NCBI GenBank assembly: GCA_900142905.1
Contig: FSRV01000001.1
Span: 4,712,001 to 4,776,000, forward strand
Reading direction: 5' to 3'
Length of the DNA stretch: 64,000 nt
Origin: Burkholderia sp. GAS332
GTDB taxonomy: Bacteria > Pseudomonadota > Gammaproteobacteria > Burkholderiales > Burkholderiaceae
Notes under the pieces: model-generated
Seen by the model: the letters and a program-made list of their open reading frames with translations, nothing else
The model's database searches: none
What the model was told of the DNA's origin: nothing
Position numbers and translations under genes: made by a program
Shown: positions 55,889-64,000 of the stretch, in pieces
Position numbering within the stretch: position 1 is the stretch's first letter
Layout: each line of letters opens with the position of its first letter

Positions 55889-57238
55889 TTGGAAAAGTCA
55901 GCATCCCCTGAAGACTGGATCACCCGCAGCCTGCGTGCCGTCTGGCACCCCTGCACCCAGATGAAGCACCACGAGCGCCTGCCGCTGATCCCGGTCGCAC
56001 GAGGCCAGGGCGCGTGGCTCTACGATCGCGCGAACAACCGGTATCTGGACGCGATCAGCTCCTGGTGGGTCAACCTGTTCGGGCATGCCAATCCTCGTAT
56101 CAATGCAGCGTTGAAAGACCAACTCGACACGCTCGAACACGCCATGCTCGCCGGCTGCACGCACGAGCCAGCCATCGAACTCGCGGAGCGTCTTGGCGCA
56201 CTCACGAACAACACGCTCGGCCACGCGTTCTTCGCGTCCGATGGCGCATCCGCCGTCGAAATCGCGTTGAAGATGAGCTTCCACGCGTGGCGCAATCGCG
56301 GCTTCGCCGACAAGCAGGAATTCGTCTGCGTCGCCAACAGCTATCACGGCGAAACCATCGGCGCGCTCGGCGTCACCGATGTCGCACTCTTCAAAGACGC
56401 CTACGATCCGCTGATCCGCAACGCGCATGTCGTGGCATCGCCCGATGCGCGCCTCGCGCAACCCGGTGAAAGCGCAGCCGATGTGTCGCGCCGCGCACTC
56501 GATCACGTTCGCGCATTGTTCGAAGCACGCGCCTCGAAAATCTCCGCGCTGATCGTCGAGCCGCTCGTGCAATGCGCGGCCGGCATGGCGATGCACGACC
56601 CGTCGTATATCGCCGGATTGCGCGCGCTGTGCGATCAGTACGGTGTGCATCTGATCGCCGATGAAATCGCCGTCGGTTGCGGTCGCACCGGTACGTTCTT
56701 CGCGTGTGAACAAGCCGGCATCTGGCCAGACTTCCTGTGCCTGTCGAAAGGCATCAGCGGCGGCTATCTGCCGCTCTCGATCGTGCTGTCGCGCGACGAA
56801 ATTTTCGAAGCCTTCTATCACGACGATACCGCGCGCGGCTTCCTGCACTCGCATTCATATACGGGCAATCCGCTCGCGTGCCGCGCAGCGCTCGCCACGC
56901 TCGATCTCTTTGCAAGCGACAACGTACTCGCCGTCAACGTGCAGAAATCCGCGAAGCTGAAGGCCGCGCTCGCGCCGCTCGCCGAACACAAGCAGGTGCG
57001 CAATCTGCGTCAGTGCGGCACGATCTTCGCGTTCGATGCAGTGATCGACGACGCTCAGCAAGCCAAAACATTCTCGCGCCGTTTCTTCGAAAACGCGTTG
57101 CAGCGCGAACTGCTGCTGCGTCCGATTTCGACGACGGTCTATCTGATGCCCCCGTACATCCTTGACGACGAAGAAATCGCGCTGCTCGCCTCGCGCACTC
57201 GCGACACCTTCGAAGCAACGCTCGCGGAGACCCGCTAA
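55889..57238 (+). CDS. bioA: Adenosylmethionine-8-amino-7-oxononanoate aminotransferase
   Basis: 449 residues. PLP enzyme converting KAPA to DAPA in biotin synthesis. [59 protein letters not shown] and the PLP-Lys motif [13 protein letters not shown] are present. The start is TTG 55889: GGAG lies 7 bases before it and no ATG or GTG gives the conserved N-terminus. The stop overlaps the bioF ATG by 1 base. First gene of bioAFDB. Confidence 0.95.
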   Translation: MEKSASPEDWITRSLRAVWHPCTQMKHHERLPLIPVARGQGAWLYDRANNRYLDAISSWWVNLFGHANPRINAALKDQLDTLEHAMLAGCTHEPAIELAERLGALTNNTLGHAFFASDGASAVEIALKMSFHAWRNRGFADKQEFVCVANSYHGETIGALGVTDVALFKDAYDPLIRNAHVVASPDARLAQPGESAADVSRRALDHVRALFEARASKISALIVEPLVQCAAGMAMHDPSYIAGLRALCDQYGVHLIADEIAVGCGRTGTFFACEQAGIWPDFLCLSKGISGGYLPLSIVLSRDEIFEAFYHDDTARGFLHSHSYTGNPLACRAALATLDLFASDNVLAVNVQKSAKLKAALAPLAEHKQVRNLRQCGTIFAFDAVIDDAQQAKTFSRRFFENALQRELLLRPISTTVYLMPPYILDDEEIALLASRTRDTFEATLAETR

Positions 57239-58422
57239 TGCACCTGCTCGACACACTCACAGAAGGCCTCAAGGAAATCGACGCACGCGGTCTGCGCCGC
57301 CGTCGCCGTATCGCCGACACGCCGTGCGCCGCGCACATGACGGTCGACGGCCGCGCGATCATCGGCTTCGCAAGTAACGACTATCTGGGCCTCGCCGCGC
57401 ATCCGCAACTGATCGCCGCGATCGCCGAAGGTGCGGCACGCTACGGCGCCGGCAGCGGCGGTTCGCATCTGCTAGGCGGCCACTCGCGCGCGCATGCGCA
57501 ACTCGAGGACGATCTGGCTGAATTCGCCGGTGGCTTCGTCGACAATGCGCGCGCGCTCTACTTCAGCACCGGCTACATGGCGAATCTCGCGACGCTCACC
57601 GCGCTCGCGGGCCGCGGCACGACGCTGTTCTCCGACGCGCTGAATCACGCGTCGCTGATCGACGGCGCGCGTTTGTCTCGCGCTGAAGTGCAGATCTATC
57701 CGCACTGCGATACGGAAGCGTTAAGCGCGATGCTCAAGGCCTCAGACGCCGAAGTCAAAGTGATCGTCTCCGATACGGTATTCAGCATGGACGGCGATAT
57801 CGCGCCCCTGCCGCGTCTGCTCGAACTCGCGGAACAGCATGGCGCATGGCTGATCGTCGACGATGCGCACGGTTTCGGCGTGCTCGGCCCGCAAGGCCGC
57901 GGCGCAATCGCCCAGGCTGCATTGCGCTCGCCGAATCTGATTTCGATCGGCACGCTCGGTAAAGCGGCAGGCGTATCGGGCGCATTCGTCGTCGCGCATG
58001 AGACCGTGATCGAATGGCTCGTGCAGCGCGCGCGACCGTACATTTTCACGACTGCGTCCGTGCCGGCTGCGGCGCATGCGGTGTCGGCGAGTCTGCGCAT
58101 CATCGGCGGCGCAGAAGGCGACACGCGGCGCGCCCATCTCCAGAAACTGATCGAACGCACGCGCTCGATGCTGAAGGCCACGCCTTGGCTGCCGGTCGAT
58201 TCGCACACCGCCGTGCAACCGCTGATCATCGGCTCGAACGAAGCCACGCTCGACATCGCGGCCACGCTCGATCGTGCGGGTCTCTGGGTACCGGCGATCC
58301 GTCCGCCGACCGTGCCCACCGGTACGTCGCGGTTGCGCATTTCGCTCTCTGCCGCACATTCTCAAGCTGATCTGGACCGGCTCGAAGCGGGCTTGCAACA
58401 ACTCGGGGCGAAGGCGGCATGA
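57238..58422 (+). CDS. bioF: 8-amino-7-oxononanoate synthase
   Basis: 394 residues. PLP-dependent condensation of pimeloyl thioester with alanine. [36 protein letters not shown], the [10 protein letters not shown] motif and the PLP-Lys in [15 protein letters not shown] are intact. The start overlaps bioA (TAATG) and the stop overlaps bioD (ATGA), indicating tight translational coupling. Confidence 0.96.
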   Translation: MHLLDTLTEGLKEIDARGLRRRRRIADTPCAAHMTVDGRAIIGFASNDYLGLAAHPQLIAAIAEGAARYGAGSGGSHLLGGHSRAHAQLEDDLAEFAGGFVDNARALYFSTGYMANLATLTALAGRGTTLFSDALNHASLIDGARLSRAEVQIYPHCDTEALSAMLKASDAEVKVIVSDTVFSMDGDIAPLPRLLELAEQHGAWLIVDDAHGFGVLGPQGRGAIAQAALRSPNLISIGTLGKAAGVSGAFVVAHETVIEWLVQRARPYIFTTASVPAAAHAVSASLRIIGGAEGDTRRAHLQKLIERTRSMLKATPWLPVDSHTAVQPLIIGSNEATLDIAATLDRAGLWVPAIRPPTVPTGTSRLRISLSAAHSQADLDRLEAGLQQLGAKAA

Positions 58423-59150
58423 GTAGCTCGAGTCAAAGCGCGCTGTCTCTATTCGTCACCGGCACCGATACGGAAATCGGCAAGACCTTCGTCTCCGCGG
58501 CACTCCTGCGCGGTTTCGTTCGCGAAGGCCTGCAAGCCGCCGCGATGAAGCCGATCGCCGCGGGCGCGTTCGAAGTGAACGGCGTGCTGCATAACGAAGA
58601 CGCCGATCAACTCGATGCCGCGTCGAGCGTATTGCTGCCGCCGGCAATTCGCACGCCGTATCTGCTGAAGGAACCGGCCGCGCCGCACATCGCCGCCGCG
58701 CTGGAAAACGTCGCGTTCGATCTCGACCATATCGTCGCTTGCCACGCGCAGGCTGTGCAGCAAGCGGAGATCGTCGTGGTTGAAGGCGTCGGTGGCTTTC
58801 GCGTGCCGCTGACCGCCACACAAGACACCGCCGATCTCGCCGTCGCGCTGAAGCTGCCAGTCGTGCTGGTGGTCGGCATGCGCCTCGGTTGCATCAGCCA
58901 CGCGCTGCTCACCGCCGAAGCGATCGCCGCGCGCGGGCTGACGCTCGCAGGTTGGGTGGCCAACCGCGTCGATCCGGACATGACGTTCCCCGACGAAAAC
59001 ATCGCTTCGATTCGCGAGCACCTTGCGCGCGAACACGACGCTCCCTTGCTCGGCATCGTGCCGCATTTGAACCCGGCTTCGCCCGAGTTCGCGGCGGATC
59101 AACTCGACATCAACCGACTCCTGCAGACGCTGCGCCACGCGCAGCGCTGA
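58419..59150 (+). CDS. bioD: Dethiobiotin synthetase
   Basis: 243 residues. ATP-dependent ureido ring closure. P-loop [33 protein letters not shown] and [13 protein letters not shown] are present. Starts within the bioF stop (ATGA). 34 bases separate it from bioB. Confidence 0.96.
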   Translation: MSSSSQSALSLFVTGTDTEIGKTFVSAALLRGFVREGLQAAAMKPIAAGAFEVNGVLHNEDADQLDAASSVLLPPAIRTPYLLKEPAAPHIAAALENVAFDLDHIVACHAQAVQQAEIVVVEGVGGFRVPLTATQDTADLAVALKLPVVLVVGMRLGCISHALLTAEAIAARGLTLAGWVANRVDPDMTFPDENIASIREHLAREHDAPLLGIVPHLNPASPEFAADQLDINRLLQTLRHAQR

Positions 59151-59184
59151 ACACCCATTACATCCATCCATGAGGATTGACGAC

Positions 59185-60273
59185 ATGACGCAACTGAACA
59201 TCGCTCCGACGCCAGCCGACACGGCGGCCGCCAACAACAACGCCAACAACGCCGCAGCAGGCGCCAAGCCGATGGCCAAGTGGCGCGTCGCTGACATCGT
59301 CGCGTTGTACGAACTGCCGTTCAACGACCTGATGTTCCGCGCGCAGCAAACCCACCGCGAACATTTCGACGCCAACACCGTGCAACTGTCGACGCTTCTG
59401 TCGATCAAGACCGGTGGTTGTGAAGAAGATTGCGCGTACTGTCCGCAGTCGGTGCATCACGACACGGGCCTGCAAGCCGACAAGCTGATGCCGGTCGATG
59501 AAGTATTGGCCGCCGCAAAGGTCGCCAAGGAAAACGGCGCGACGCGCTTCTGCATGGGCGCGGCGTGGCGCAATCCGAAGGACCGTCACCTCGAGCCGAT
59601 CAAGGACATGATCCGCGGCGTGAAGGCGATGGGCCTCGAAACCTGCGTGACGCTCGGCATGCTGGAAACGCATCAGGCGCAAGGTCTGCGCGAAGCGGGC
59701 CTCGACTACTACAACCATAACCTCGATACGTCACCGGAGTTCTACGGCCAGATCATTTCGACGCGCACGTATCAGGACCGTCTCGACACGCTGGAACGCG
59801 TGCGCGATGCGGGCATCAACGTATGCTGCGGCGGGATTGTCGGTCTGGGCGAATCGCGCCGTGAGCGCGCCGGCCTGATCGCGCAACTGGCGAACATGGC
59901 GCCGTATCCGGAATCGGTGCCCATCAACAACCTGGTGCAAGTGGAAGGTACGCCGCTGACCGGCACCGAGGCGATCGATCCGTTCGAATTTGTCCGTACG
60001 ATCGCGGTTGCACGCATCACCATGCCGCGCGCGATGGTGCGTCTGTCGGCAGGCCGCGAACAGATGGACGAAGCGTTGCAAGCCTTGTGCTTCCTCGCTG
60101 GCGCGAACTCGATTTTCTACGGTGACCAGTTGCTGACCACCAGCAATCCGCAAGCGGAAGCGGACCGCAAGCTGCTCGAACGCCTCGGTATTCGCGCGGA
60201 AGCGGCGCAGCAGATGCCGCTGGATCAAAGTGGTTGCGAGCATGGCTGCGATAAGCACGCTGCGCCGAACTAA
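59185..60273 (+). CDS. bioB: Biotin synthase
   Basis: 362 residues. Radical SAM enzyme inserting sulfur into dethiobiotin. [11 protein letters not shown] carries the 4Fe-4S motif; [30 protein letters not shown] and the 2Fe-2S ligand Arg in [17 protein letters not shown] follow. GAGGAT before ATG 59185 favours this start over ATG 59170. An Ala/Asn-rich 30-residue N-terminus and a Cys/His tail (GCEHGCDKH) flank the core. Confidence 0.96.
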   Translation: MTQLNIAPTPADTAAANNNANNAAAGAKPMAKWRVADIVALYELPFNDLMFRAQQTHREHFDANTVQLSTLLSIKTGGCEEDCAYCPQSVHHDTGLQADKLMPVDEVLAAAKVAKENGATRFCMGAAWRNPKDRHLEPIKDMIRGVKAMGLETCVTLGMLETHQAQGLREAGLDYYNHNLDTSPEFYGQIISTRTYQDRLDTLERVRDAGINVCCGGIVGLGESRRERAGLIAQLANMAPYPESVPINNLVQVEGTPLTGTEAIDPFEFVRTIAVARITMPRAMVRLSAGREQMDEALQALCFLAGANSIFYGDQLLTTSNPQAEADRKLLERLGIRAEAAQQMPLDQSGCEHGCDKHAAPN

Positions 60274-60312
60274 AGAACTGGACGTTCAGCAGCGTAGCAA
60301 GCACGCGCAATA

Positions 60313-60404
60313 AAAAAGGCCGCCTCGGAAATGAACTGCACCCGAATCGTTGGACGAATGTCCAACTTTTTGGGGTGCAAGTTCAGAAACGAGGCGGCCT
60401 TTTT
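60313..60404. terminator. Bidirectional bioB terminator, interrupted in its loop by a 54-bp insert
   Basis: A 15-bp perfect stem AAAAAGGCCGCCTCG (60313-60327) pairs with CGAGGCGGCCTTTTT (60390-60404). The loop would be GAAA, but GAAA occurs on both sides (60328-60331 and 60386-60389) of an inserted palindrome at 60332-60385. Serves bioB and the convergent sulfate-binding protein gene. Confidence 0.85.
60332..60385. mobile_element. MITE-like 54-bp palindrome with IS3/IS150-type ends
   Basis: Left end TGAACTGCACCC...GTTGGAC and right end (reversed) TGAACTTGCACCCC...GTTGGAC are near-identical inverted repeats of 24-26 bases around GAAT. They look like terminal repeats of IS3-family (IS150 group) elements joined back to back. 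The flanking GAAA duplication fits a target-site duplication. No transposase. Confidence 0.7.
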
Positions 60405-60421
60405 GCTTCTAAGGCAGCGCG

Positions 60422-61447
60422 TTACTTCTTATCCACGATGATCTGATCGAACGTCCCGCCGTCGGAGAAATGCGTTTGCTGCGCTTTCTGCCAGCTACCG
60501 AACATCTCTTCGACGGTGAAGGTCTTGATCGGTTTGAACTCAGCCGCGTGCTTCGCGAGCACGTTCTTGTCGCGCGGACGCAGATGATGCTGCGCAATGA
60601 TTTCCTGCGCGGCCGGCGACCATAGATAGTCGAGATACGCCTGCGCTTCCTTGCGCGTGCCGCGCTTGTCGACCACCTTGTCGACGATCGACACCGGCGG
60701 CGCAGCCAGCAGGCTCACCGACGGATACACCGCTTCGAAATTGCCCGCGCCCACCCCCGTGTCGATCAACGACACTTCGTTTTCGAACGTCACCAGCACG
60801 TCGCCAATACCGCGTTGCGTGAAGGTCGTCGTCGCGCCGCGGCCGCCCGTATCGAGCACCGGCACGTTCTTGAAGATCGCTTTTTCGAAGTCGAGCGCTT
60901 GAGCATCGGTGCCGCCGTGTTGCTTGCGATAACCCCATGCGGCCAGATACGCGTAGCGGCCGTTACCCGAGGTCTTCGGATTGGCGATCGCTACTTGCAC
61001 GCCGGGTTTGGCGAGGTCGTCCCAATCCTTGATCTGCTTCGGATTGCCCTTGCGCACGAGGAACACCATCGTCGTGGTGTACGGCGCGCTGTCGTCCGGC
61101 AGGCGCGCGCGCCAGTTGACGGGTACCAGTTGGCCCTTTTCGGCGAGCAGGTCAATGTCGTTCGGCTGGTTCATCGTCACGACGTCAGCCTGCAGCCCTT
61201 GCAACACCGACAGCGCCTGCGCGCTCGACGCGCCATGCGACTGGCGAATCGACACGGTCTCGCCGCTCTTCTGCTTGTATGCCGTGATGAAGCCGGCGTT
61301 GATGTCCTTGTACAGTTCGCGCGTCACGTCGTACGACACATTGAGCAGCGACGTGTCTGCGTGCGCCGTCGAGATGCCGCCGAGCGCGAGCGTCATTGCC
61401 GTCATGCCGGCTGCCAGCCAGCGCGATGTCCCCGTCTTGCCTGCCAT
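60422..61447 (-). CDS. sbp: Sulfate ABC transporter substrate-binding protein
   Basis: 341 residues. Signal peptide ends near STAHAD (about 30). LLNVSYDVTRELYKDINAGF, the sulfate-binding SHGASSAQALSVLQGL, NPKTSGNGRYAYLAAWGY and VLVTFENEVSLI are family hallmarks (Sbp/CysP). GGGGACAGG precedes ATG 61447. No cysTWA genes within the window on this side. Ends 17 bases from the shared terminator. Confidence 0.93.
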   Translation of the reverse strand: MAGKTGTSRWLAAGMTAMTLALGGISTAHADTSLLNVSYDVTRELYKDINAGFITAYKQKSGETVSIRQSHGASSAQALSVLQGLQADVVTMNQPNDIDLLAEKGQLVPVNWRARLPDDSAPYTTTMVFLVRKGNPKQIKDWDDLAKPGVQVAIANPKTSGNGRYAYLAAWGYRKQHGGTDAQALDFEKAIFKNVPVLDTGGRGATTTFTQRGIGDVLVTFENEVSLIDTGVGAGNFEAVYPSVSLLAAPPVSIVDKVVDKRGTRKEAQAYLDYLWSPAAQEIIAQHHLRPRDKNVLAKHAAEFKPIKTFTVEEMFGSWQKAQQTHFSDGGTFDQIIVDKK

Positions 61448-61619
61448 CCTGTCCCCGCCTATCGATGATGAAAATCTGTGGCCGCACAATCGTGCGGCGT
61501 GAAGCGGGATTCTAACGGATCGCTTACGAGTTCACTCACGCTCGATTACGTGTTCAGCTATGTGTCTGGTTACTTGATCGCTCGCCCGGCGATTGACACC
61601 CAAACGCCGCGTGCAACAC

Positions 61620-62222
61620 TCAAACGAACGCGTGCTGCGCGACCTCGAATGTCTCCTCGCGAAAGCGCAGCGGCGCCGCGCAATGCACCAGCGTGTCGAC
61701 GAAATATTTGGCACGCGGCCACGGGCCGAATCCCGCCGCGGTGTTGATGTGTCCCGCATCGCCGAGATTGACGAACGCGCTCCCGAAACGCTGCGCGAGA
61801 TCGCGTGAACCGGCGAGCGGCATCCACGGGTCGGTTTCGCTGCCGATCAGAATCGACGGCACGCCGAGACGCCGCGCGTCGAACGGCCCAGCGAAGGCAA
61901 ATTTCTCCGGGCTCGCGGGCGCGACGAACAGCACGCCGACCACATCGTTCGCATACGACGCCTGCTGCAGTGCATGCGCGGTCGCAAGGCAACCGAAGCT
62001 GTGCGCGGCCAGCACGAACGGTCCACGTTCGCGCGCGAGCAGATCGCGCAGCGACCTCGCCCAGACAGCGACGTCCGGGGCATCCCAGTCGGCCTGTTCG
62101 ACGCGCAACGAGCGCGCGAATTGCCGTTCGAGCCATGTTTGCCAGTGCGCGCCCTCGCTGCCGTGCAGGCCGGGAACGGTGACGAGCCGCGGCGGCCATG
62201 TCGATTTGGTGCATGAAAGCAT
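61620..62222 (-). CDS. RBBP9/YdeN-family alpha/beta hydrolase
   Basis: 200 residues. LVTVPGLHGSEGAHWQTWLE opens the RBBP9/YdeN family; nucleophile Ser in AAHSFGCLAT, acid in SETDPWMPL and His in GDAGHINTAAGFGPW. GAGGGA lies 5 bases before ATG 62222 and sets the start. The frame stays open upstream to 62504 and through the hexamer tract, which would add a His-rich tail of HS, HD and HG pairs, but no ribosome site supports this. Substrate unknown. Confidence 0.87.
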   Translation of the reverse strand: MLSCTKSTWPPRLVTVPGLHGSEGAHWQTWLERQFARSLRVEQADWDAPDVAVWARSLRDLLARERGPFVLAAHSFGCLATAHALQQASYANDVVGVLFVAPASPEKFAFAGPFDARRLGVPSILIGSETDPWMPLAGSRDLAQRFGSAFVNLGDAGHINTAAGFGPWPRAKYFVDTLVHCAAPLRFREETFEVAQHAFV

Positions 62223-62343
62223 GTCAGTCCCTCGCTGCCGGAATCCGGACAGTGATTGTCCCGCCGGGCGCCGCAAGGGCGAACCAAGTTTTTGTGCTTT
62301 GTTTATGGGGCAAATACACGGCCGATCGCTTCGCCCGGCCGCG

Positions 62344-62469
62344 CCGTGGCCGTGGCCGTGGCCGTGGCCGTGGCCGTGGTCATGGTCATGGTCATGGTCA
62401 TGGTCATGGTCATGGCTGTGGCTGTGGCTGTGGCTGTGGCTGTGGCTGTGGCTGTGGCTGTGGCTGTGG
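62344..62469 (+). repeat. Hexanucleotide microsatellite, 21 units of three related types
   Basis: CCGTGG x6 (62344-62379), TCATGG x6 (62380-62415) and CTGTGG x9 (62416-62469), all perfect. On the minus strand this encodes runs of His-Ser, His-Asp and His-Gly; on the plus strand Trp-Pro, Trp-Ser and Trp-Leu. Lies in the divergent interval between the hydrolase gene and the ghrA unit. Confidence 0.95.
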
Positions 62470-62617
62470 CCCGCGGCCCGCGGCGCGACCGCGAGCCAAG
62501 ACACAGGGCGCGTGGCCGAGCCAGAGGCTCAGGCAAAAACCGTACGCCCGTGCGCAAACGCGCGCGATTCGCGTCGAAAAAGTAGAATGAAGCCTATCCA
62601 TAAAAGGAGGAGGCCCC

Positions 62618-62719
62618 ATGCCGCAAGCGTCGTCCGAAGCGCCGCAGGCGTTGCAGCCGTATTTTCGGGCCTCTCCCGTCATCAGACTCGACAACGCACG
62701 CGCCGTCCGGACCGTATGA
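62618..62719 (+). CDS. 33-residue leader ORF translationally coupled to ghrA
   Basis: An AAGGAGGAGG ribosome site, by far the strongest in this area, precedes ATG 62618 by 4 bases. The 33-codon frame (MPQASSEAPQALQPYFRAS, then PVIRLDNARAVRTV) ends in TGA 62717-62719, overlapping the ghrA ATG as ATGA. ghrA itself has no ribosome site, so this ORF may deliver ribosomes to it. TAGAAT at 62583-62588 is a candidate -10. Confidence 0.5.
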   Translation: MPQASSEAPQALQPYFRASPVIRLDNARAVRTV

Positions 62720-63657
62720 AAATCCTCTTCTACATGCAGCATGCCAACGCCGCCGCGTGGCTTCACGACTTCGCCCGCGCACTGCCGGAAGCCGAGCTGC
62801 GCGAATGGCAGACGGGCGACACCGACCCAGCGGATTTCGCGGTCGTGTGGCGCCCGCCGAGCGAGATGCTGGCCGGCCGTAACGACCTGCGCGCGATCTT
62901 CAATCTCGGCGCGGGCGTCGATGCGATCCTCGCGCTTGAACACGAGCAACCCGGCACGCTGCCGCGCAACGCCCAGTTGATCAGGCTCGAAGACAGCGGC
63001 ATGGCCCTGCAGATGGCCGAATATGTGACGCATGCCGTGCTGCGCTACCTGCGCCGGTTCGACGAATACCAGACACTGCAAAGCGAACGCCGCTGGGAAG
63101 TGCTCGATCCGCACCCACGCGCGACCTTCACCGTCGGCGTGCTCGGGCTTGGTGTGCTCGGCGCGCAGGTCGCGCAGGCAGTGGCGGCGTTTGGCATGCC
63201 GGTGCGCGGGTATAGCCGCAGTGCGCGGCAAATCGACGGCATCACGACCTTCGCCGGTGAAGCGCAGTTCGATGCGTTTCTCGACGGCGTGAAAGTGCTG
63301 GTGAATCTGCTGCCGCACACGCCGGATACGGGCGACGTGCTGAACCAGCGCACCTTCTCGAAGCTCGCGAAGGGTGCGTACCTGATCAACGTCGCACGCG
63401 GCGGCCATCTGGTCGAACCGGATCTGCTCGAAGCGCTCGCCAGCGGCCAGCTCGCCGCCGCGACGCTCGACGTATTCCGTGAAGAACCGCTGCCGCTCGA
63501 TCATCCGTTCTGGCAGGAACCGCGCATCACGATCACGCCGCACATGTCCGCACTCACGTTGCGCGAAGAGAGCGTCGAGCAAGTCGCACGGAAAATGGCG
63601 GCGCTGATGCGCGGCGAAACGGTAAGCGGCGTGGTCGATATTGAACGTGGATACTGA
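62716..63657 (+). CDS. ghrA: Glyoxylate/hydroxypyruvate reductase A (D-2-hydroxyacid dehydrogenase)
   Basis: 313 residues. NAD(P)H-dependent reduction of glyoxylate/hydroxypyruvate. MKILFYMQHANAAAWLHDF is the GhrA-type opening. The nucleotide-binding GVLGLGVLGAQVAQ, catalytic Arg in NVARGGHLVE, Glu in REEPLPLDHPFW and His in ITPHMSALT are intact. Overlaps the upstream 33-codon ORF by 4 bases and is 103 bases from mvaB. Confidence 0.93.
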   Translation: MKILFYMQHANAAAWLHDFARALPEAELREWQTGDTDPADFAVVWRPPSEMLAGRNDLRAIFNLGAGVDAILALEHEQPGTLPRNAQLIRLEDSGMALQMAEYVTHAVLRYLRRFDEYQTLQSERRWEVLDPHPRATFTVGVLGLGVLGAQVAQAVAAFGMPVRGYSRSARQIDGITTFAGEAQFDAFLDGVKVLVNLLPHTPDTGDVLNQRTFSKLAKGAYLINVARGGHLVEPDLLEALASGQLAAATLDVFREEPLPLDHPFWQEPRITITPHMSALTLREESVEQVARKMAALMRGETVSGVVDIERGY

Positions 63658-63760
63658 GCGCAGAGACTGAATACAGATTTCGAGCACAGGTTTTGAACAC
63701 CACCACCGGATCAAACTGAGCAACTGAAGGAGCGCCGCTACGCGCGGTAGGAGAGACATC

Positions 63761-64000
63761 ATGGCCTTGCCCCAACACGTCAAAATCGTCGAAGTCGGTC
63801 CGCGTGACGGACTGCAGAACGAGAAAGAATTCGTCCCCACCGCGATCAAGATCGACTTGATCAACCGCTTGTCGGCGGCGGGCTTCCGTAACGTCGAAGC
63901 CGCCTCGTTCGTATCGCCGAAATGGGTGCCGCAGATGGCCGACGGCGCCGACGTCATGGCCGGCATCGAGCGCCGTGCCGGCACGATCTACTCGGTGCTG
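63761..64000 (+). CDS. mvaB: Hydroxymethylglutaryl-CoA lyase, N-terminal part (runs off the window)
   Basis: The visible 80 residues begin [23 protein letters not shown] (in part). [11 protein letters not shown] is the metal- and substrate-binding opening of HMG-CoA lyase, and [17 protein letters not shown] is equally typical. TAGGAGAG precedes ATG 63761. It cleaves HMG-CoA to acetyl-CoA and acetoacetate, the last step of leucine degradation (LiuE), which fits the LiuR-like regulator at 46 kb. Confidence 0.94.
   Translation, partial: MALPQHVKIVEVGPRDGLQNEKEFVPTAIKIDLINRLSAAGFRNVEAASFVSPKWVPQMADGADVMAGIERRAGTIYSVL

Noticed and set aside
61620..62504. 294-codon version of the hydrolase with a His-rich N-terminus
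   Set aside because: A strong ribosome site and family-typical start at 62222 favour the 200-residue form; kept only as a hypothesis.
61693..63657. 654-codon frame that joins the hexamer tract to ghrA
   Set aside because: Much of it is antisense to the hydrolase gene; ghrA has a family-typical start at 62716, so the long frame is an artefact of the hexamer repeat.

Overview
The window reads as chromosomal DNA of a Paraburkholderia/Burkholderia-type betaproteobacterium. Evidence: high GC with strong third-position GC bias, a MetH split into two genes, PhaM, DUF3567, DUF1840, DUF2917 and DUF3108 proteins, an MCE/Mla-type transporter beside birA-coaX, and a large intergenic repeat element of a kind I associate with Paraburkholderia. 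It is mostly core metabolism with small accessory patches. I see no rRNA, tRNA, prophage, CRISPR array or intact insertion sequence.

Layout. 0-5.2 kb: end of a glycerol-3-phosphate unit (ugpQ, GlpR-like regulator with a palindromic operator), a Na/Pi cotransporter, a HAD phosphatase, a dead taurine-type permease and two small membrane proteins. 5.2-11 kb: lipoate and cell-wall genes (lipA, lipB, DUF493, D-amino acid transaminase, PBP5/6-type carboxypeptidase), interrupted by a divergent GcvA-like LysR/DUF2917 pair. 11-20 kb: alpha/beta hydrolase, thioredoxin-like ferredoxin, VanZ protein, a four-gene MCE lipid transporter, birA-coaX and rfaE2. 20-25 kb: a diiron desaturase-like protein, phaM, an enoyl-CoA hydratase and a branched-chain amino acid binding protein. 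25-26 kb: a lower-GC pocket with two tandem orphan paralogues. 26-35 kb: FAH-family hydrolase, IclR regulator, DUF3108, DUF3567 and split metH. 35-43 kb: argS-SPOR-dsbA-SDR-metal receptor and a peptide-binding protein. 43-53 kb: ABC-F ATPase, metallo-hydrolase, a MerR (LiuR-like) regulator, aceK, carbonic anhydrase, thiolase, SDR, acyl-CoA dehydrogenase and YchJ. 53-55.9 kb: a secreted hydrolase, then a 1.3-kb non-coding stretch holding a large inverted repeat. 55.9-60.3 kb: the compact bioAFDB operon. 60.3-64 kb: sulfate-binding protein, small hydrolase, a 126-bp hexanucleotide microsatellite, ghrA and the start of mvaB.

How the genes fit together. Biotin is made by bioAFDB and attached by BirA, which here lacks a DNA-binding domain and so should not act as a repressor. 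Lipoate is made by LipB then LipA. The MerR-aceK-acyl-CoA dehydrogenase-thiolase block and mvaB suggest branched-chain/acyl-CoA catabolism feeding acetyl-CoA, with AceK controlling the glyoxylate branch. PhaM links acetyl-CoA surplus to polyhydroxybutyrate granules.

The most unusual structures are not protein genes: a 54-bp IS-end-like palindrome inserted exactly in the GAAA loop of the bioB terminator with duplication of that loop; the 21-unit hexamer tract open in several frames on both strands; a 33-codon leader ORF coupled to ghrA; a telomere-like heptamer array; and the tandem orphan genes at 25.3-26.0 kb.
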